Counted from the stretch's first letter, positions 10,647 through 19,156 are shown. The stretch: 64,000 nucleotides of DNA from Simiduia agarivorans SA1 = DSM 21679 (GCF_000305785.2 NC_018868.3:4200270-4264269); one strand, 5' to 3'. Translations and numbers: made by a program. The notes: generated by a model not told the origin, from the letters alone.

Positions 10647-10674
10647 TTGTCTTTTCTAATTAAATCAGTACTAT
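10647..10674 (+). promoter_or_regulatory. Probable sigma-70 promoter for the tRNA-Lys genes
   Basis: TTGTCT (10647-10652), 16 bases, TACTAT (10669-10674) in an AT-rich patch, followed by a GC-rich discriminator (GCGCC) before the first tRNA, as in stable-RNA promoters. Inferred from sequence alone. Confidence 0.55.
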
Positions 10675-10690
10675 ATGCGCCTCCTTGAGG

Positions 10691-10766
10691 GGGTCGTTAG
10701 CTCAGTCGGTAGAGCAGTTGGCTTTTAACCAATTGGTCGCGCGTTCGAGTCGCGCACGACCCACCA
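10691..10766 (+). tRNA. tRNA-Lys (anticodon TTT), copy 1
   Basis: This is a 76-base cloverleaf with CCA encoded. The acceptor stem pairs GGGTCGT with ACGACCC. The D-arm is GCTCAGTCGGTAGAGC, the anticodon stem GTTGG/CCAAT encloses loop CTTTTAA with anticodon TTT, and the T-arm is GCGCGTTCGAGTCGCGC. It is identical to the second copy 130 bases downstream. Confidence 0.98.
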
Positions 10767-10820
10767 CTTATTCAGGTAACCAGCCCAGGCATTAGCGGCG
10801 GTTGGTTGTCACCCCAATAT

Positions 10821-10896
10821 GGGTCGTTAGCTCAGTCGGTAGAGCAGTTGGCTTTTAACCAATTGGTCGCGCGTTCGAGTCGCGCACGACCCACCA
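10821..10896 (+). tRNA. tRNA-Lys (anticodon TTT), copy 2
   Basis: Base-for-base identical to the copy at 10691, with CCA encoded. The 54-base spacer between them contains no other gene. A terminator follows at 10905, so both are probably processed from one transcript. Confidence 0.98.
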
Positions 10897-10904
10897 TATT
10901 ACAC

Positions 10905-10934
10905 AAAGCCGCCTTCTGGGCGGCTTTGTTGTTT
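10905..10934 (+). terminator. Terminator after the tRNA-Lys pair
   Basis: A nine-pair stem AAAGCCGCC / GGCGGCTTT with a five-base loop, followed by a T-rich GTTGTTT tract. Confidence 0.8.
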
Positions 10935-10973
10935 CTGCCTGTCACTCCCGGTTACTGTGCACCCCGGAACCTG

Positions 10974-10982
10974 TGGTAGAAT
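10974..10982 (+). promoter_or_regulatory. Possible extended -10 promoter element for nadA
   Basis: TGGTAGAAT resembles an extended -10 (TGnTATAAT); no good -35 is seen. If used, transcription starts near 10989, which favours the nadA start at 11012 over the ATG at 10994. Confidence 0.35.
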
Positions 10983-11011
10983 CCGGCGGCTAGATGTACG
11001 TCGAGATTATT

Positions 11012-12048
11012 ATGCAAGAGCAGTCTACTTCCCGCGATGCCCGCCAGATAGTGCAGGACCACCTGAACACGGTCAAAGCGCCGCTCAGCGATGCCGAGTT
11101 GGCCCAGGCCAAGGCACGCGTAAAAGCCTTGTTGGAGCGGGAAAATGCCGTATTGGTTGCCCATTACTACACCGATCCGCTGATACAGGCGCTGGCCGAA
11201 GAAACCGGCGGATGCGTATCCGATTCGCTGGAAATGGCGCGTTTTGGTGCCCAGCATTCCGCCTCCACGCTGTTGGTGGCCGGGGTGAAATTCATGGGCG
11301 AGACCGCCAAGATTCTCACGCCCAACAAGCGTGTTCTGATGCCCACACTCGAGGCCACCTGTTCGCTGGATATCGGCTGCCCGGCGGACGAATTCAGCGC
11401 GTTCTGCGATGCTCATCCTGATCGTACCGTGGTGGTGTATGCCAATACCTCGGCCGCGGTAAAGGCCAGAGCCGACTGGGTGGTCACCTCCAGTATTGCG
11501 CTCGACGTGGTGGATTACCTCGATGCCCAGGGCCAGAAAATTATCTGGGCGCCCGACAAGCATCTCGGCAATTACGTGCAGAAGCAAACCGGCGCAGACA
11601 TGTTGCTGTGGGACGGCGCCTGTATCGTGCACGAAGAATTCAAAGCCCAGGGCGTGGAAACACTCAAGCAGACACACCCCGATGCCGCTGTGCTGGTTCA
11701 TCCCGAGTCACCCGAATCGGTGGTGGCACTGGCGGATGTGGTGGGGTCCACGTCGCAGCTGATCAAGGCTGCCCAGACCTTACCCAACCGCGTATTTATT
11801 GTCGCCACCGATCAGGGCATCTTTTACAAGATGCAGCAGCTGTGTCCGGACAAAACCTTCTACATTGCGCCCACTGCCGGCTCGGGTGCAACCTGCCGTA
11901 GCTGCGCCAATTGTCCGTGGATGGCAATGAATGCACTCGACAATATGGCGGCCACGCTCGAGTCGGGCGCCAATGAAATTTTTGTTGATAAAGCCCTTGG
12001 CGAACGCGCCATGGTGCCGCTTAACCGCATGCTGAATTTTAAAAATAA
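11012..12048 (+). CDS. nadA: Quinolinate synthase NadA (stop codon lost in this sequence)
   Basis: NadA condenses iminoaspartate with dihydroxyacetone phosphate to make quinolinate for NAD synthesis. The three [4Fe-4S] cysteines are present near residues 116 (ATCSLDIGC), 204 (DGACIVHEE) and 301 ([13 protein letters not shown]), and the YYTDPLIQ and [10 protein letters not shown] segments are typical. NadA homology ends at RMLNFK; the frame then runs on without a stop through 12100 into dapA. Adding one A to the A-run at 12041-12045 would give a TAA at 12046-12048 and a protein of 345 residues, close to the usual 347. The end given here assumes that. As written, the sequence encodes one 660-residue frame from 10994 to 12976. 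Confidence 0.85.
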
Positions 12049-12100
12049 ACCGATTATTATTTTAAGCCCGGGTACACGGGCACCCGTACGGAGTGGAGTC

Positions 12101-12976
12101 ATGTTTCAAGGTAGTATGGTCGCGTTGGTGACCCCGATGCACAGCAATGGCGATGTGGATTGGGATGCGCTGCGCAAGCTGGTGGATTGGCATATTGCCG
12201 AAGGTACCCATGCCATCGTGGCGGTGGGCACCACCGGTGAGTCGGCCACATTGAATGTGAAAGAGCATTCGGAAGTCATTACCCAGGTGGTGAAACAGGT
12301 CGCGGGCCGGGTGCCGGTCATCGCCGGTACGGGCGCCAATTCCACCTCCGAAGCGGTGGAGCTGACCAAGCATGCCAAGGCCGCGGGCGCAGATGCCTGC
12401 CTGCTGGTAACGCCTTATTACAACAAGCCTACGCAGGAAGGTTTGTACCGCCATTTCATGCACCTGGCCGATGCAGTTGATATTCCCCAGATTCTGTACA
12501 ATGTGCCTGGACGTACGGGTGTGGATATGTTGCCTGAAACCGTCCTACGGTTAGCTGGCCACAAAAATATCATTGGTATTAAAGAGGCTACCGGTGATCT
12601 GGTGCGGGCGCGGCAGATCATTGACGCGGCACCCGCCGATTTCCTGGTGTATTCAGGCGACGATGAAACCGCGGTTGAGCTGATGCTCATGGGCGGCAAG
12701 GGCGATATCAGTGTCACCGCCAATGTTGCACCGGCACTGGTTGCGCGCATGTGTGCGCTGGCGATAGAGGGTCAGGCCGAAGAAGCCCGGGCCATCAACG
12801 AGCAGCTGATGCCGCTGCACAGCGCCATGTTTGTGGAATCCAACCCGATTCCGGTGAAGTGGGCCGTGGCCCGTCTCGGACTGATGCCCGACGGTATCCG
12901 TTTGCCGATGACACCACTGTCAGAGCAATACCACCAGCGCGTTGCCGAGGCTATGCAATCGGCCGGTGTGCTGTAA
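12101..12976 (+). CDS. dapA: 4-hydroxy-tetrahydrodipicolinate synthase DapA
   Basis: DapA condenses pyruvate and aspartate semialdehyde in lysine and diaminopimelate synthesis. The 291-residue TIM-barrel protein has GTTGES near residue 44, the Tyr of [10 protein letters not shown] (about 133), YNVPGRTG, and the Schiff-base Lys in GIKEATGD (about 161). The ATG at 12101 is preceded by a GGAGTGGAG ribosome-binding site and gives the standard N-terminus [13 protein letters not shown], so independent translation is expected even though the nadA frame runs into it. bamC follows 29 bases later, the usual dapA-bamC pair. Confidence 0.95.
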   Translation: MFQGSMVALVTPMHSNGDVDWDALRKLVDWHIAEGTHAIVAVGTTGESATLNVKEHSEVITQVVKQVAGRVPVIAGTGANSTSEAVELTKHAKAAGADACLLVTPYYNKPTQEGLYRHFMHLADAVDIPQILYNVPGRTGVDMLPETVLRLAGHKNIIGIKEATGDLVRARQIIDAAPADFLVYSGDDETAVELMLMGGKGDISVTANVAPALVARMCALAIEGQAEEARAINEQLMPLHSAMFVESNPIPVKWAVARLGLMPDGIRLPMTPLSEQYHQRVAEAMQSAGVL

Positions 12977-13005
12977 AAACGATAATCAGAAGTATTCGGA
13001 CCATT

Positions 13006-14166
13006 ATGCGCTTTGTAAAATTGTTTACCTGTGTTTCAGCTTCAACTCTGGCCGCTGCCTGCAGTTGGATGGGCAATGACTTCCGCGATCGCGGCAATGA
13101 TTACCTGCATGCTGAACCCATTCGCCCCATAGTGGTTCCTTCCAAATTCAAAGCTCATGAATTGTCTGAGCTTTATGTGGTGCCCACACTGCAAACGGAC
13201 GGGTTTGATCTCACCGAAGAGTTTGAGACGCCCCGGCCCGATCCGCTCAATACCACTAATCTTCAGGAAAGCGTAAAAATCCAGAAGCTGGGCCAGCGCC
13301 GCTGGATTCTGGTGAGCTCGCCGCCCGCCGAAGTGTGGCCACGCATCCGGAACTTTATGGCCCAGAACAACGTGCCGGTAGTGGATGCCGACGCATCGGT
13401 CGGCACCATGGATTCGGCATGGCTGCAATTCAAAGATTCGCCTGAGACCCGCGATCGCTACCGCATTTTTGTAGAACAGGGCGTGCAGCCCGAGTCCACT
13501 GAAGTCCACATCCGACACCTGTCGATTCCCGCCACTGAAGCACCGGAGCAGACAGTTGCCTGGCCTGAATTGTCGGCCAACCCGGAACGGGAAGCCTGGA
13601 TGCTGGACGAGCTGGCTACCACCCTGGCCAGTGAGGCCAGTACCGGTTCGGCGTCTTTGCTGGCGCAGGGCATTGGCGGCGGCCCGAAAATTTCTGTCAA
13701 AAACGTCAATGGCGAACCGGTGTTGCGGATGGCGCTGTCCTACGAACGGGCCCGTGCCACTATCGCGCACGCCTTGCGCAGTGAAGGGTTTACGACCTTT
13801 GACGACGATATCGATCTGGGCATTTTTTACGTGGGCTATGAAAAACCCATCGACCCGGAAGAGGGCAGCTGGTTCAGTGACTGGTTTGGGGGTGCGTCCG
13901 AAGCTGTAGTGCCCACCACGCCCTATACGCTGAAAGAATTGCTGAGCAATTTACAGCTGGAAGACACACCGGCAAACCGGGCCATCTTCAACAGCCTGGA
14001 AGGCTTGAGCCGCGGCAAAAAGCTCACGGATGTACCCGGTTATCTGGTGGTGGTCCGCGGTGAGGACGATGCGCTGGATATCCGCATTCGCGACGGCTAC
14101 GGCAACCGGTTGAATAATCGACTGGCCAAAGAAAAGCTCAATATCATCCGCCGGAATCTGATCTGA
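13006..14166 (+). CDS. bamC: Outer membrane protein assembly factor BamC
   Basis: BamC (NlpB) is a lipoprotein of the BAM complex that inserts beta-barrels into the outer membrane. The 386-residue product has a lipobox (LAAAC, lipidated Cys near residue 17), an unstructured N-terminal stretch rich in Pro that binds BamD (PIRPIVVPSKFKAHELSELYVVP), and two helix-grip domains (about 90-210 and 240-385). The frame extends upstream to 12751 inside dapA, but the ATG at 13006 starts the signal peptide. Its stop overlaps the next start by one base (TGATG). Confidence 0.9.
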   Translation: MRFVKLFTCVSASTLAAACSWMGNDFRDRGNDYLHAEPIRPIVVPSKFKAHELSELYVVPTLQTDGFDLTEEFETPRPDPLNTTNLQESVKIQKLGQRRWILVSSPPAEVWPRIRNFMAQNNVPVVDADASVGTMDSAWLQFKDSPETRDRYRIFVEQGVQPESTEVHIRHLSIPATEAPEQTVAWPELSANPEREAWMLDELATTLASEASTGSASLLAQGIGGGPKISVKNVNGEPVLRMALSYERARATIAHALRSEGFTTFDDDIDLGIFYVGYEKPIDPEEGSWFSDWFGGASEAVVPTTPYTLKELLSNLQLEDTPANRAIFNSLEGLSRGKKLTDVPGYLVVVRGEDDALDIRIRDGYGNRLNNRLAKEKLNIIRRNLI

Positions 14167-14924
14167 TGCGCTTTGCCTCCCTTGGCAGTGGCAGCAAGGG
14201 CAATGGCACGCTGGTTGAGTTTGACGACGCGCTGTTATTGATTGATTGCGGCTTTTCTGCCCGGGAGGCAACCCAGCGCATGCAGCGTTTGGGGCGCACG
14301 CCGGACCAACTGACCGCCATTCTGGTTACCCATGAACACGGCGATCATATCCGCGGCGTGCCGGCGTTGGCGCGTAAGCACAAATTACCCGTGTACATGA
14401 CACCCGGCACGCTGAAAGCGAAAGATCTGGGTGAGTTACCGGATTTGAATCTGATCGAAGGTTATCGCCCCTTTGATTTGGGGCCCTTTGCCGTGACACC
14501 CATCGCGGTGCCGCACGATGCCCGCGAGCCCGCCCAATTCGTTCTGAGTGCGGGCGGCAATCGACTCGGTATTCTTACCGACCTCGGCATGATCACCGCC
14601 CACGTGCAGGATGCCTACCAGCAGTGTGATGCGCTGGTCCTGGAAGCCAACCACGATCCGGTCATGCTGGCCTACGGTAATTATCCTCAGTCCCTCAAGC
14701 AACGCGTGGGAGGCCCTTGGGGTCATCTGAGTAATCAGCAGTCGGCGGGTTTTCTTGAGCACTTCGATGTGGCAAGGCTTGAACAGTTAGTCATCGCTCA
14801 CATCTCACAGCAGAATAACACCCTGGATGCCGCCAAACTGGCGTTAGCTGACGTCACCGAAGGGGTGAATCAGATGCTGTATGCCTGTCAGGACGAGGGA
14901 TTCGACTGGCTGTCTGTGGGCTGA
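14166..14924 (+). CDS. Metallo-beta-lactamase fold hydrolase, YycJ/VicX-like
   Basis: This 252-residue metallo-hydrolase begins MRFASLGSGSKGNGTLVE and has the metal motif THEHGDHIRG (HxHxDH, near residues 57-64). Further ligands are His in VPHDAREP, Asp in ILTDLG and His in EANHD. The family resembles YycJ/VicX, suggested to be nuclease or phosphodiesterase like; the substrate is unknown. It overlaps bamC by one base and follows dapA-bamC as it does in related genera, where purC often comes next; purC is absent here. Confidence 0.85.
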   Translation: MRFASLGSGSKGNGTLVEFDDALLLIDCGFSAREATQRMQRLGRTPDQLTAILVTHEHGDHIRGVPALARKHKLPVYMTPGTLKAKDLGELPDLNLIEGYRPFDLGPFAVTPIAVPHDAREPAQFVLSAGGNRLGILTDLGMITAHVQDAYQQCDALVLEANHDPVMLAYGNYPQSLKQRVGGPWGHLSNQQSAGFLEHFDVARLEQLVIAHISQQNNTLDAAKLALADVTEGVNQMLYACQDEGFDWLSVG

Positions 14925-15048
14925 AGCCCCCTGTCTTTTCCTGTTATTAATAACATGCGTTTATTAATAGCTCAAAATTATTAACTTTCAAACAGCTGTT
15001 TTATTTGCCAGAATTGGATCTTTCCCTATTACAAAGAGAGAGTCCGTC

Positions 15049-16233
15049 ATGAGTCAGCGTGAAGTGGTGGTATTGAGCGGTGTGCGCACTGCGATTGGAA
15101 CCTTTGGTGGCAGTCTGAAGGATGTGCCGCCAACCGACCTGGCAGGCCTTGTGGTTGCCGAAGCCGTTAAACGTGCCGGCGTAGCACCGGCATCTGTAGG
15201 GCATTGCGTGATCGGCAATGTGACCCATTCGGACCGTCGCGACATGTACATGAGCCGGGTCGCCGCGCTCAAGGGTGGCTTGCCCGAAACCACACCCGCG
15301 GTCACCGTCAACCGCTTGTGCGGCTCTGGCCTGCAGGCGTTTGTCTCGGCCGCACAATTGATTTTACTGGGCGATGCGGACGTGACCGTTACCGGTGGTG
15401 CGGAAAGCATGAGCCGTGTGCCATATTGGCTGCCGCAGGCACGCTTTGGCGCGCGCATGGGCGACGGTGCCATGGTCGATGCCATGACCGGCGCGCTGAC
15501 CTGTCCGATCAACGATGTGCACATGGGTATCACCGCAGAAAACGTGGCGGAAAAGTGGGGCATTACCCGCGAGCAACAAGATGCATTGGCGGTGGAATCC
15601 CATCAGCGCGCGGCCAAAGCCACGGCCGAAGGCCGCTTCAAATCCCAGATCCTGCCCGTTGAAATCAAAACCCGCAAAGGCGTGGTGACCTTTGACCAGG
15701 ATGAGCATGTGCGCGCAGATGCCAGTCTGGAATCCATGGCCAAGTTGCGCCCAGTGTTCAAAAAAGATGGCACCGTCACCGCGGGCAATGCCTCTGGCCT
15801 GAATGATGCCGCTGCCGCCATGGTATTGATGGAGCGCAGTGCGGCCGAAGCGCAAGGGCTCAAGCCGCTGGCGCGGTTGGTTGGCTACAGCTTTGCCGGC
15901 GTCGAACCTGAATACATGGGCATTGGTCCGGTGCCTGCCGTCAAGCAGCTGCTGGCCAAGCACCAGCTGAATGTCGCGGATATCGATGTCTGGGAAGTCA
16001 ACGAAGCTTTTGCAGCCCAGGCGCTGGCGGTGGCAAAAGATCTGGAAATTCCCGCTGACAAACTCAACGCCAACGGCTCAGGTATTTCGCTTGGTCACCC
16101 CATCGGCGCAACCGGTGCGGTCATTACGGTCAAAGCATTGTATGAGCTTGAGCGGGTGCAGGGGAAATATGCCGTGGTCACCATGTGTATTGGTGGTGGC
16201 CAGGGAATTGCGGCGCTGTTCGAGCGCATGTAA
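15049..16233 (+). CDS. Acetyl-CoA C-acetyltransferase (thiolase)
   Basis: This 394-residue thiolase condenses or cleaves acetoacetyl-CoA. Catalytic residues are visible: the nucleophilic Cys in VNRLCGSGLQA (about residue 89), His in NGSGISLGHPIGATG (about 350) and the second Cys in VTMCIGGGQG (about 381). Length and motifs match PhaA/AtoB-type enzymes; which one cannot be decided. A ribosome-binding AGAGAG tract precedes the ATG at 15049, and a strong terminator follows. The scoAB genes nearby on the other strand would produce its substrate in ketone-body use. Confidence 0.92.
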   Translation: MSQREVVVLSGVRTAIGTFGGSLKDVPPTDLAGLVVAEAVKRAGVAPASVGHCVIGNVTHSDRRDMYMSRVAALKGGLPETTPAVTVNRLCGSGLQAFVSAAQLILLGDADVTVTGGAESMSRVPYWLPQARFGARMGDGAMVDAMTGALTCPINDVHMGITAENVAEKWGITREQQDALAVESHQRAAKATAEGRFKSQILPVEIKTRKGVVTFDQDEHVRADASLESMAKLRPVFKKDGTVTAGNASGLNDAAAAMVLMERSAAEAQGLKPLARLVGYSFAGVEPEYMGIGPVPAVKQLLAKHQLNVADIDVWEVNEAFAAQALAVAKDLEIPADKLNANGSGISLGHPIGATGAVITVKALYELERVQGKYAVVTMCIGGGQGIAALFERM

Positions 16234-16239
16234 GGCAGA

Positions 16240-16272
16240 GCCACCAGCGCGTCAGCGCTGGTGGCATTCTTT
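16240..16272 (+). terminator. Terminator after the thiolase gene
   Basis: A perfect 11-pair stem GCCACCAGCGC / GCGCTGGTGGC, loop GTCA, followed by ATTCTTT. Confidence 0.8.
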
Positions 16273-16401
16273 CGGAAACGTGAGTTGTAAATTGATCACG
16301 CATTTCATCCGATAAGCCGTTGTGGCTACTTCCCTATTCTTTCCTAAGCGGTACTTTTTATAATCATTCTTTTGTTGGTTTTTTGTGTCAGCGTTATCGC
16401 G

Positions 16402-16417
16402 TGGCACTCGGATTGCT
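16402..16417 (+). promoter_or_regulatory. Sigma-54 (RpoN) promoter for the PEP-CTERM gene
   Basis: TGGCAC-TCGGA-TTGCT matches the -24/-12 consensus TGGCAC-N5-TTGCW at every fixed position. It lies 80 bases upstream of the PEP-CTERM start, and a small hairpin (CCCGGC / GCCGGG, about 16430-16447) would fall at the start of the transcript. PEP-CTERM genes in other bacteria are known to depend on RpoN with the PrsK/PrsR system, so the position makes sense. Confidence 0.75.
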
Positions 16418-16481
16418 TTATCCGTAGTGCCCGGCGCTTTTGCCGGGACAGTGTAAAACTTTCCAACAAAAGGTAATTGAA

Positions 16482-17318
16482 ATGAAAAGGACACTAGCAG
16501 GATCGCTAATGCTGACCGCAGGGATGCTGATGACCAGCGCCGCGCAGGCACTGGTGGTAACAGACGTTGCCGACGGCCAGACACTCGCAAACAATATTCT
16601 CGGTTCGGGTATTTCCATCTCCAATGTGAGCTACCAGGGCAGTGCAACATCGTCGGGAACTTTTACAGGTGGGCTGGCCTCGGGTCTCGGATTTGATACT
16701 GGGGTGCTACTTACCACCGGTGCTGCGCAAAACGCCGTGGGCCCCAATAATGAAACCGGAAAGTCCACAAACTTTGGTGGTGCTGGCGACTCAGATCTGA
16801 CCGCGTTGTCCGGCTACTCCACCAACGACGCTACGGTTTTGTCATTCGATTTTGAATTTGATGGCGGCCTCGGTGGCGACCTGTTCTTCAATATTGTGTT
16901 TGCCTCCGAAGAGTACAATGAATTTGTCGGGACGCAATTCAATGACGTTTTCGGTCTGTTTGTCGATGGCAATAACGTGGCGAAATTACCCAATGGCGAT
17001 CCCTTGTCGATCAATACCGTCAACAACAATGTGAACTCTGACAGCTACATCGACAACGAAACCGGATCTTACGATATCCAGTACGATGGTTTTACCAAAT
17101 CCATTGGCATTAAAGTGCTGGGCTTGTCGGCCGGTTTGCATAGCATGAAATTTGCCATCGCCGATGGTTCCGATTTCATTCTGGATTCCGGTATTTTCAT
17201 CCAGGCCAGCTCCTTTTCTGATACACCCGTCGGCGTCCCCGAGCCAGGCCCCTTATTGCTCTTGTCCATCGGCCTGCTGGGCCTGGGCGCTGCACGTCAA
17301 AGATTGAACCGTCAGTGA
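16482..17318 (+). CDS. PEP-CTERM sorting protein with choice-of-anchor L domain
   Basis: This secreted 278-residue protein has a signal peptide (cut near SAAQA, residue 23). A choice-of-anchor L domain follows (about 30-240; NILGSGISISNVSYQGSA, GFDTGVLLTTGAA, FFNIVFASEEYNEFVGTQFN). It ends with a PEP-CTERM tail: VPEPGP, a hydrophobic LLLLSIGLLGLGAA helix and a basic RQRLNR end. Exosortase-type systems cleave and anchor such tails, usually linked to exopolysaccharide; no exosortase gene lies in this window. The ATG at 16482 has an AAAAGG ribosome-binding site 10 bases upstream. Low Lys/Arg and high Asn/Asp/Gly content suit a surface matrix protein. Confidence 0.88.
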   Translation: MKRTLAGSLMLTAGMLMTSAAQALVVTDVADGQTLANNILGSGISISNVSYQGSATSSGTFTGGLASGLGFDTGVLLTTGAAQNAVGPNNETGKSTNFGGAGDSDLTALSGYSTNDATVLSFDFEFDGGLGGDLFFNIVFASEEYNEFVGTQFNDVFGLFVDGNNVAKLPNGDPLSINTVNNNVNSDSYIDNETGSYDIQYDGFTKSIGIKVLGLSAGLHSMKFAIADGSDFILDSGIFIQASSFSDTPVGVPEPGPLLLLSIGLLGLGAARQRLNRQ

Positions 17319-17341
17319 TCTGCTGTCATTGACACCCCTTC

Positions 17342-17368
17342 AGCCCGGTTTTTGCCGGGCTTTTTTTT
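17342..17368 (+). terminator. Terminator after the PEP-CTERM gene
   Basis: Stem AGCCCGG / CCGGGCT with a six-base loop and a run of eight T residues. Confidence 0.9.
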
Positions 17369-17380
17369 GCCGGCATGTTC

Positions 17381-17512
17381 GCCGCTCCCGGGCGTCCTGC
17401 CCAATGGTTCTTGTTGATTTCGGCAGTGAGTTTGAGCACGCCGACCGAAGTGTCGGACCATCGAAGTGTCGGACCGTTGCATCCATGGCCGCCGCTCTCG
17501 GGCGTCCTGCCC
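17381..17512. repeat. Intergenic direct repeats of two kinds
   Basis: A 22-base unit, GCCGCTCYCGGGCGTCCTGC plus CC, occurs at 17381-17402 and 17491-17512, differing at one base. Between them a 14-base unit CGAAGTGTCGGACC occurs twice at 17446-17459 and 17462-17475. No gene is supported here. It looks like a small local repeat cluster between two convergent terminators; origin unknown. Confidence 0.7.
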
Positions 17513-17540
17513 TTCGCGGCATTCGTACTCCTTTACATCA

Positions 17541-17566
17541 TAAAAAAGGCAGCCCGAGGGCTGCCG
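17541..17566 (-). terminator. Terminator after scoB
   Basis: Stem GGCAGCC / GGCTGCC with a four-base loop; read on the minus strand it is followed by TTTTTT. Confidence 0.85.
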
Positions 17567-17612
17567 TAGGCGGAAATCATCATTTGGGCATCTGCCCTGG
17601 AGACGATTGGGG

Positions 17613-18269
17613 TTAAAAACTCATTTCCGGTACCACGTCGGGCACCACCAACTCACCGGCGGTGAGTTTGATAATTTCATCGACGCTCACACCGGGCGCG
17701 CGTTCTTTGAGCCAGAATTTGTTGTCGGCAATTTCAATGTAAGCCAGATCCGTCACCACTTTTTTGATACAGCCGGCACCGGTCAGGGGCAGGGTGCATT
17801 CGGTCAGCAATTTGGATTCGCCGTGCTTGCTGGCGTGGGTCATGGTGACGATGATGTTGTCTGCGCCGGCCACCAGGTCCATGGCGCCGCCCATGCCTTT
17901 CACCAACTTGCCGGGAATCATCCAGCTGGCGATATTGCCCTGTACATCCACTTCAAACGCGCCCAGGACGGTCAGGTCCACATGGCCGCCGCGGATCATG
18001 GCGAAGGATTCGGCGCTGTTGAAAATGGACGCCCCCTTAATGGTGGTGACAGTTTGCTTGCCGGCGTTAATCAGATCGGCATCCACCTGATCATCGGTGG
18101 GGAAGGGCCCCATGCCGAGCAGGCCGTTTTCAGACTGCAGCATCACTTCCATGCCTTCGGGCACATAGTTTGCAACCAGCGTGGGAATGCCGATACCCAG
18201 GTTTACGTAGTAGCCGTCTTTGAGTTCGCGCGCGACGCGTTGGGCGAGTTGTTCACGGGAAAGTGCCAT
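17613..18269 (-). CDS. scoB: Succinyl-CoA:3-ketoacid CoA-transferase subunit B
   Basis: This is the 218-residue B subunit of the enzyme that moves CoA from succinyl-CoA to acetoacetate. The catalytic Glu lies in SENGLLGMGPFP near residue 47, after GIGIPTLV. The TVLGAFEVD and GKLVKGMGGAMDLV segments are typical. It follows scoA after 11 bases on the minus strand. A strong terminator follows. Confidence 0.95.
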   Translation of the reverse strand: MALSREQLAQRVARELKDGYYVNLGIGIPTLVANYVPEGMEVMLQSENGLLGMGPFPTDDQVDADLINAGKQTVTTIKGASIFNSAESFAMIRGGHVDLTVLGAFEVDVQGNIASWMIPGKLVKGMGGAMDLVAGADNIIVTMTHASKHGESKLLTECTLPLTGAGCIKKVVTDLAYIEIADNKFWLKERAPGVSVDEIIKLTAGELVVPDVVPEMSF

Positions 18270-18280
18270 GGTTTTTCTCC

Positions 18281-18981
18281 TTATGCCTTGCGCACGGTGC
18301 GTTGTTCAATGCGTTTTTCGAACTGGCCTTTAATGACCCGGTCCACATAAATGCCGGGCGTGTGAATCTGGGTGGGGTCCAGTTCGCCGGGCTCTACAAT
18401 TTCTTCTACTTCCACAACGGTGATTTTGCCGGCAGTGGCCGCAAGCGGATTGAAATTCTGTGCGGTGTGGCGATACACCAGATTGCCGTAGCGATCGGCT
18501 TTCCAGGCTTTAACGATGGCGAAGTCGCCGGTAATGGATTCTTCCAGAATGTAATTGCGGCCATTGAACTCGCGCACTTCTTTGCCTTCACCCACGGGCG
18601 TGCCGTAGCCGGTGGCGGTATAAAAGGCGGGGATGCCGGCGCCACCGGCGCGCATTTTTTCCGCCAGTGTGCCTTGCGGTGTCAGCTCTACTTCCAGCTC
18701 GCCGGCGAGCAGTTGTTTTTCAAACAGCGCATTTTCGCCCACATAGGACGACACCATTTTTTGATTTGTTTGTCTTCCAGCAAAATGCCGAGGCCAAAGC
18801 CATCCACGCCGCAATTGTTGGACACCACGGTCAGGCCTTTGACGCCGGATTTTTTAATCTGCGCAATCAGGTTTTCCGGAATGCCGCACAAGCCGAAGCC
18901 GCCTGCGATGATGGTCATATTATCGGTGAGCCCGGCCATTGCCTGTTCGTAGGACTCAACCACTTTATTAAAGCCGCTCAT
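18281..18981 (-). pseudogene. scoA: Succinyl-CoA:3-ketoacid CoA-transferase subunit A, split by a frameshift
   Basis: The A subunit is encoded in two frames. The first runs from the ATG at 18981 ([41 protein letters not shown]) to about 18763. The second continues from [15 protein letters not shown] to 18281. The switch falls on an A-run in the coding strand (plus-strand T-run 18757-18762, six bases). One more A would join KQIKK to MVSSYVG and give a protein of 233 residues, the normal length. All other sequence is well conserved and scoB is intact, so this is more likely a sequence error than a decayed gene. Confidence 0.85.
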
Positions 18982-19156
18982 GCCATGCTCCTGTGGGGTG
19001 AGGGTGGTTTTGACACCAGTGTAGACCGGTGAGTCAGTAGATTTTGTTACTGTGAAGGTTTAGTATAGATTTATCCAGTTTAATTGTTTTACTGATTGAT
19101 AAGTTAATTAAATGAAGTGGTCGGGCTGATATCCGATCAATTCACCAGGCCCGCCC
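18982..19156. promoter_or_regulatory. Divergent control region between scoAB and the LysR gene
   Basis: A 175-base AT-rich stretch separates the two divergent starts. This is the typical place for LysR binding to control both sides. No clear T-N11-A palindrome could be assigned by eye. Confidence 0.4.

Noticed and set aside
10691..10896. tRNA-Lys pair as a phage or island attachment site
   Set aside because: No integrase, no partial tRNA copy and no change of gene type nearby.
17446..17475. Short direct repeats as a possible CRISPR remnant
   Set aside because: Only two 14-base units with a two-base gap, no spacers and no cas genes.
17607..18350. Plus-strand open frame opposite scoB
   Set aside because: ScoB on the minus strand has clear catalytic motifs; the opposite frame has none.
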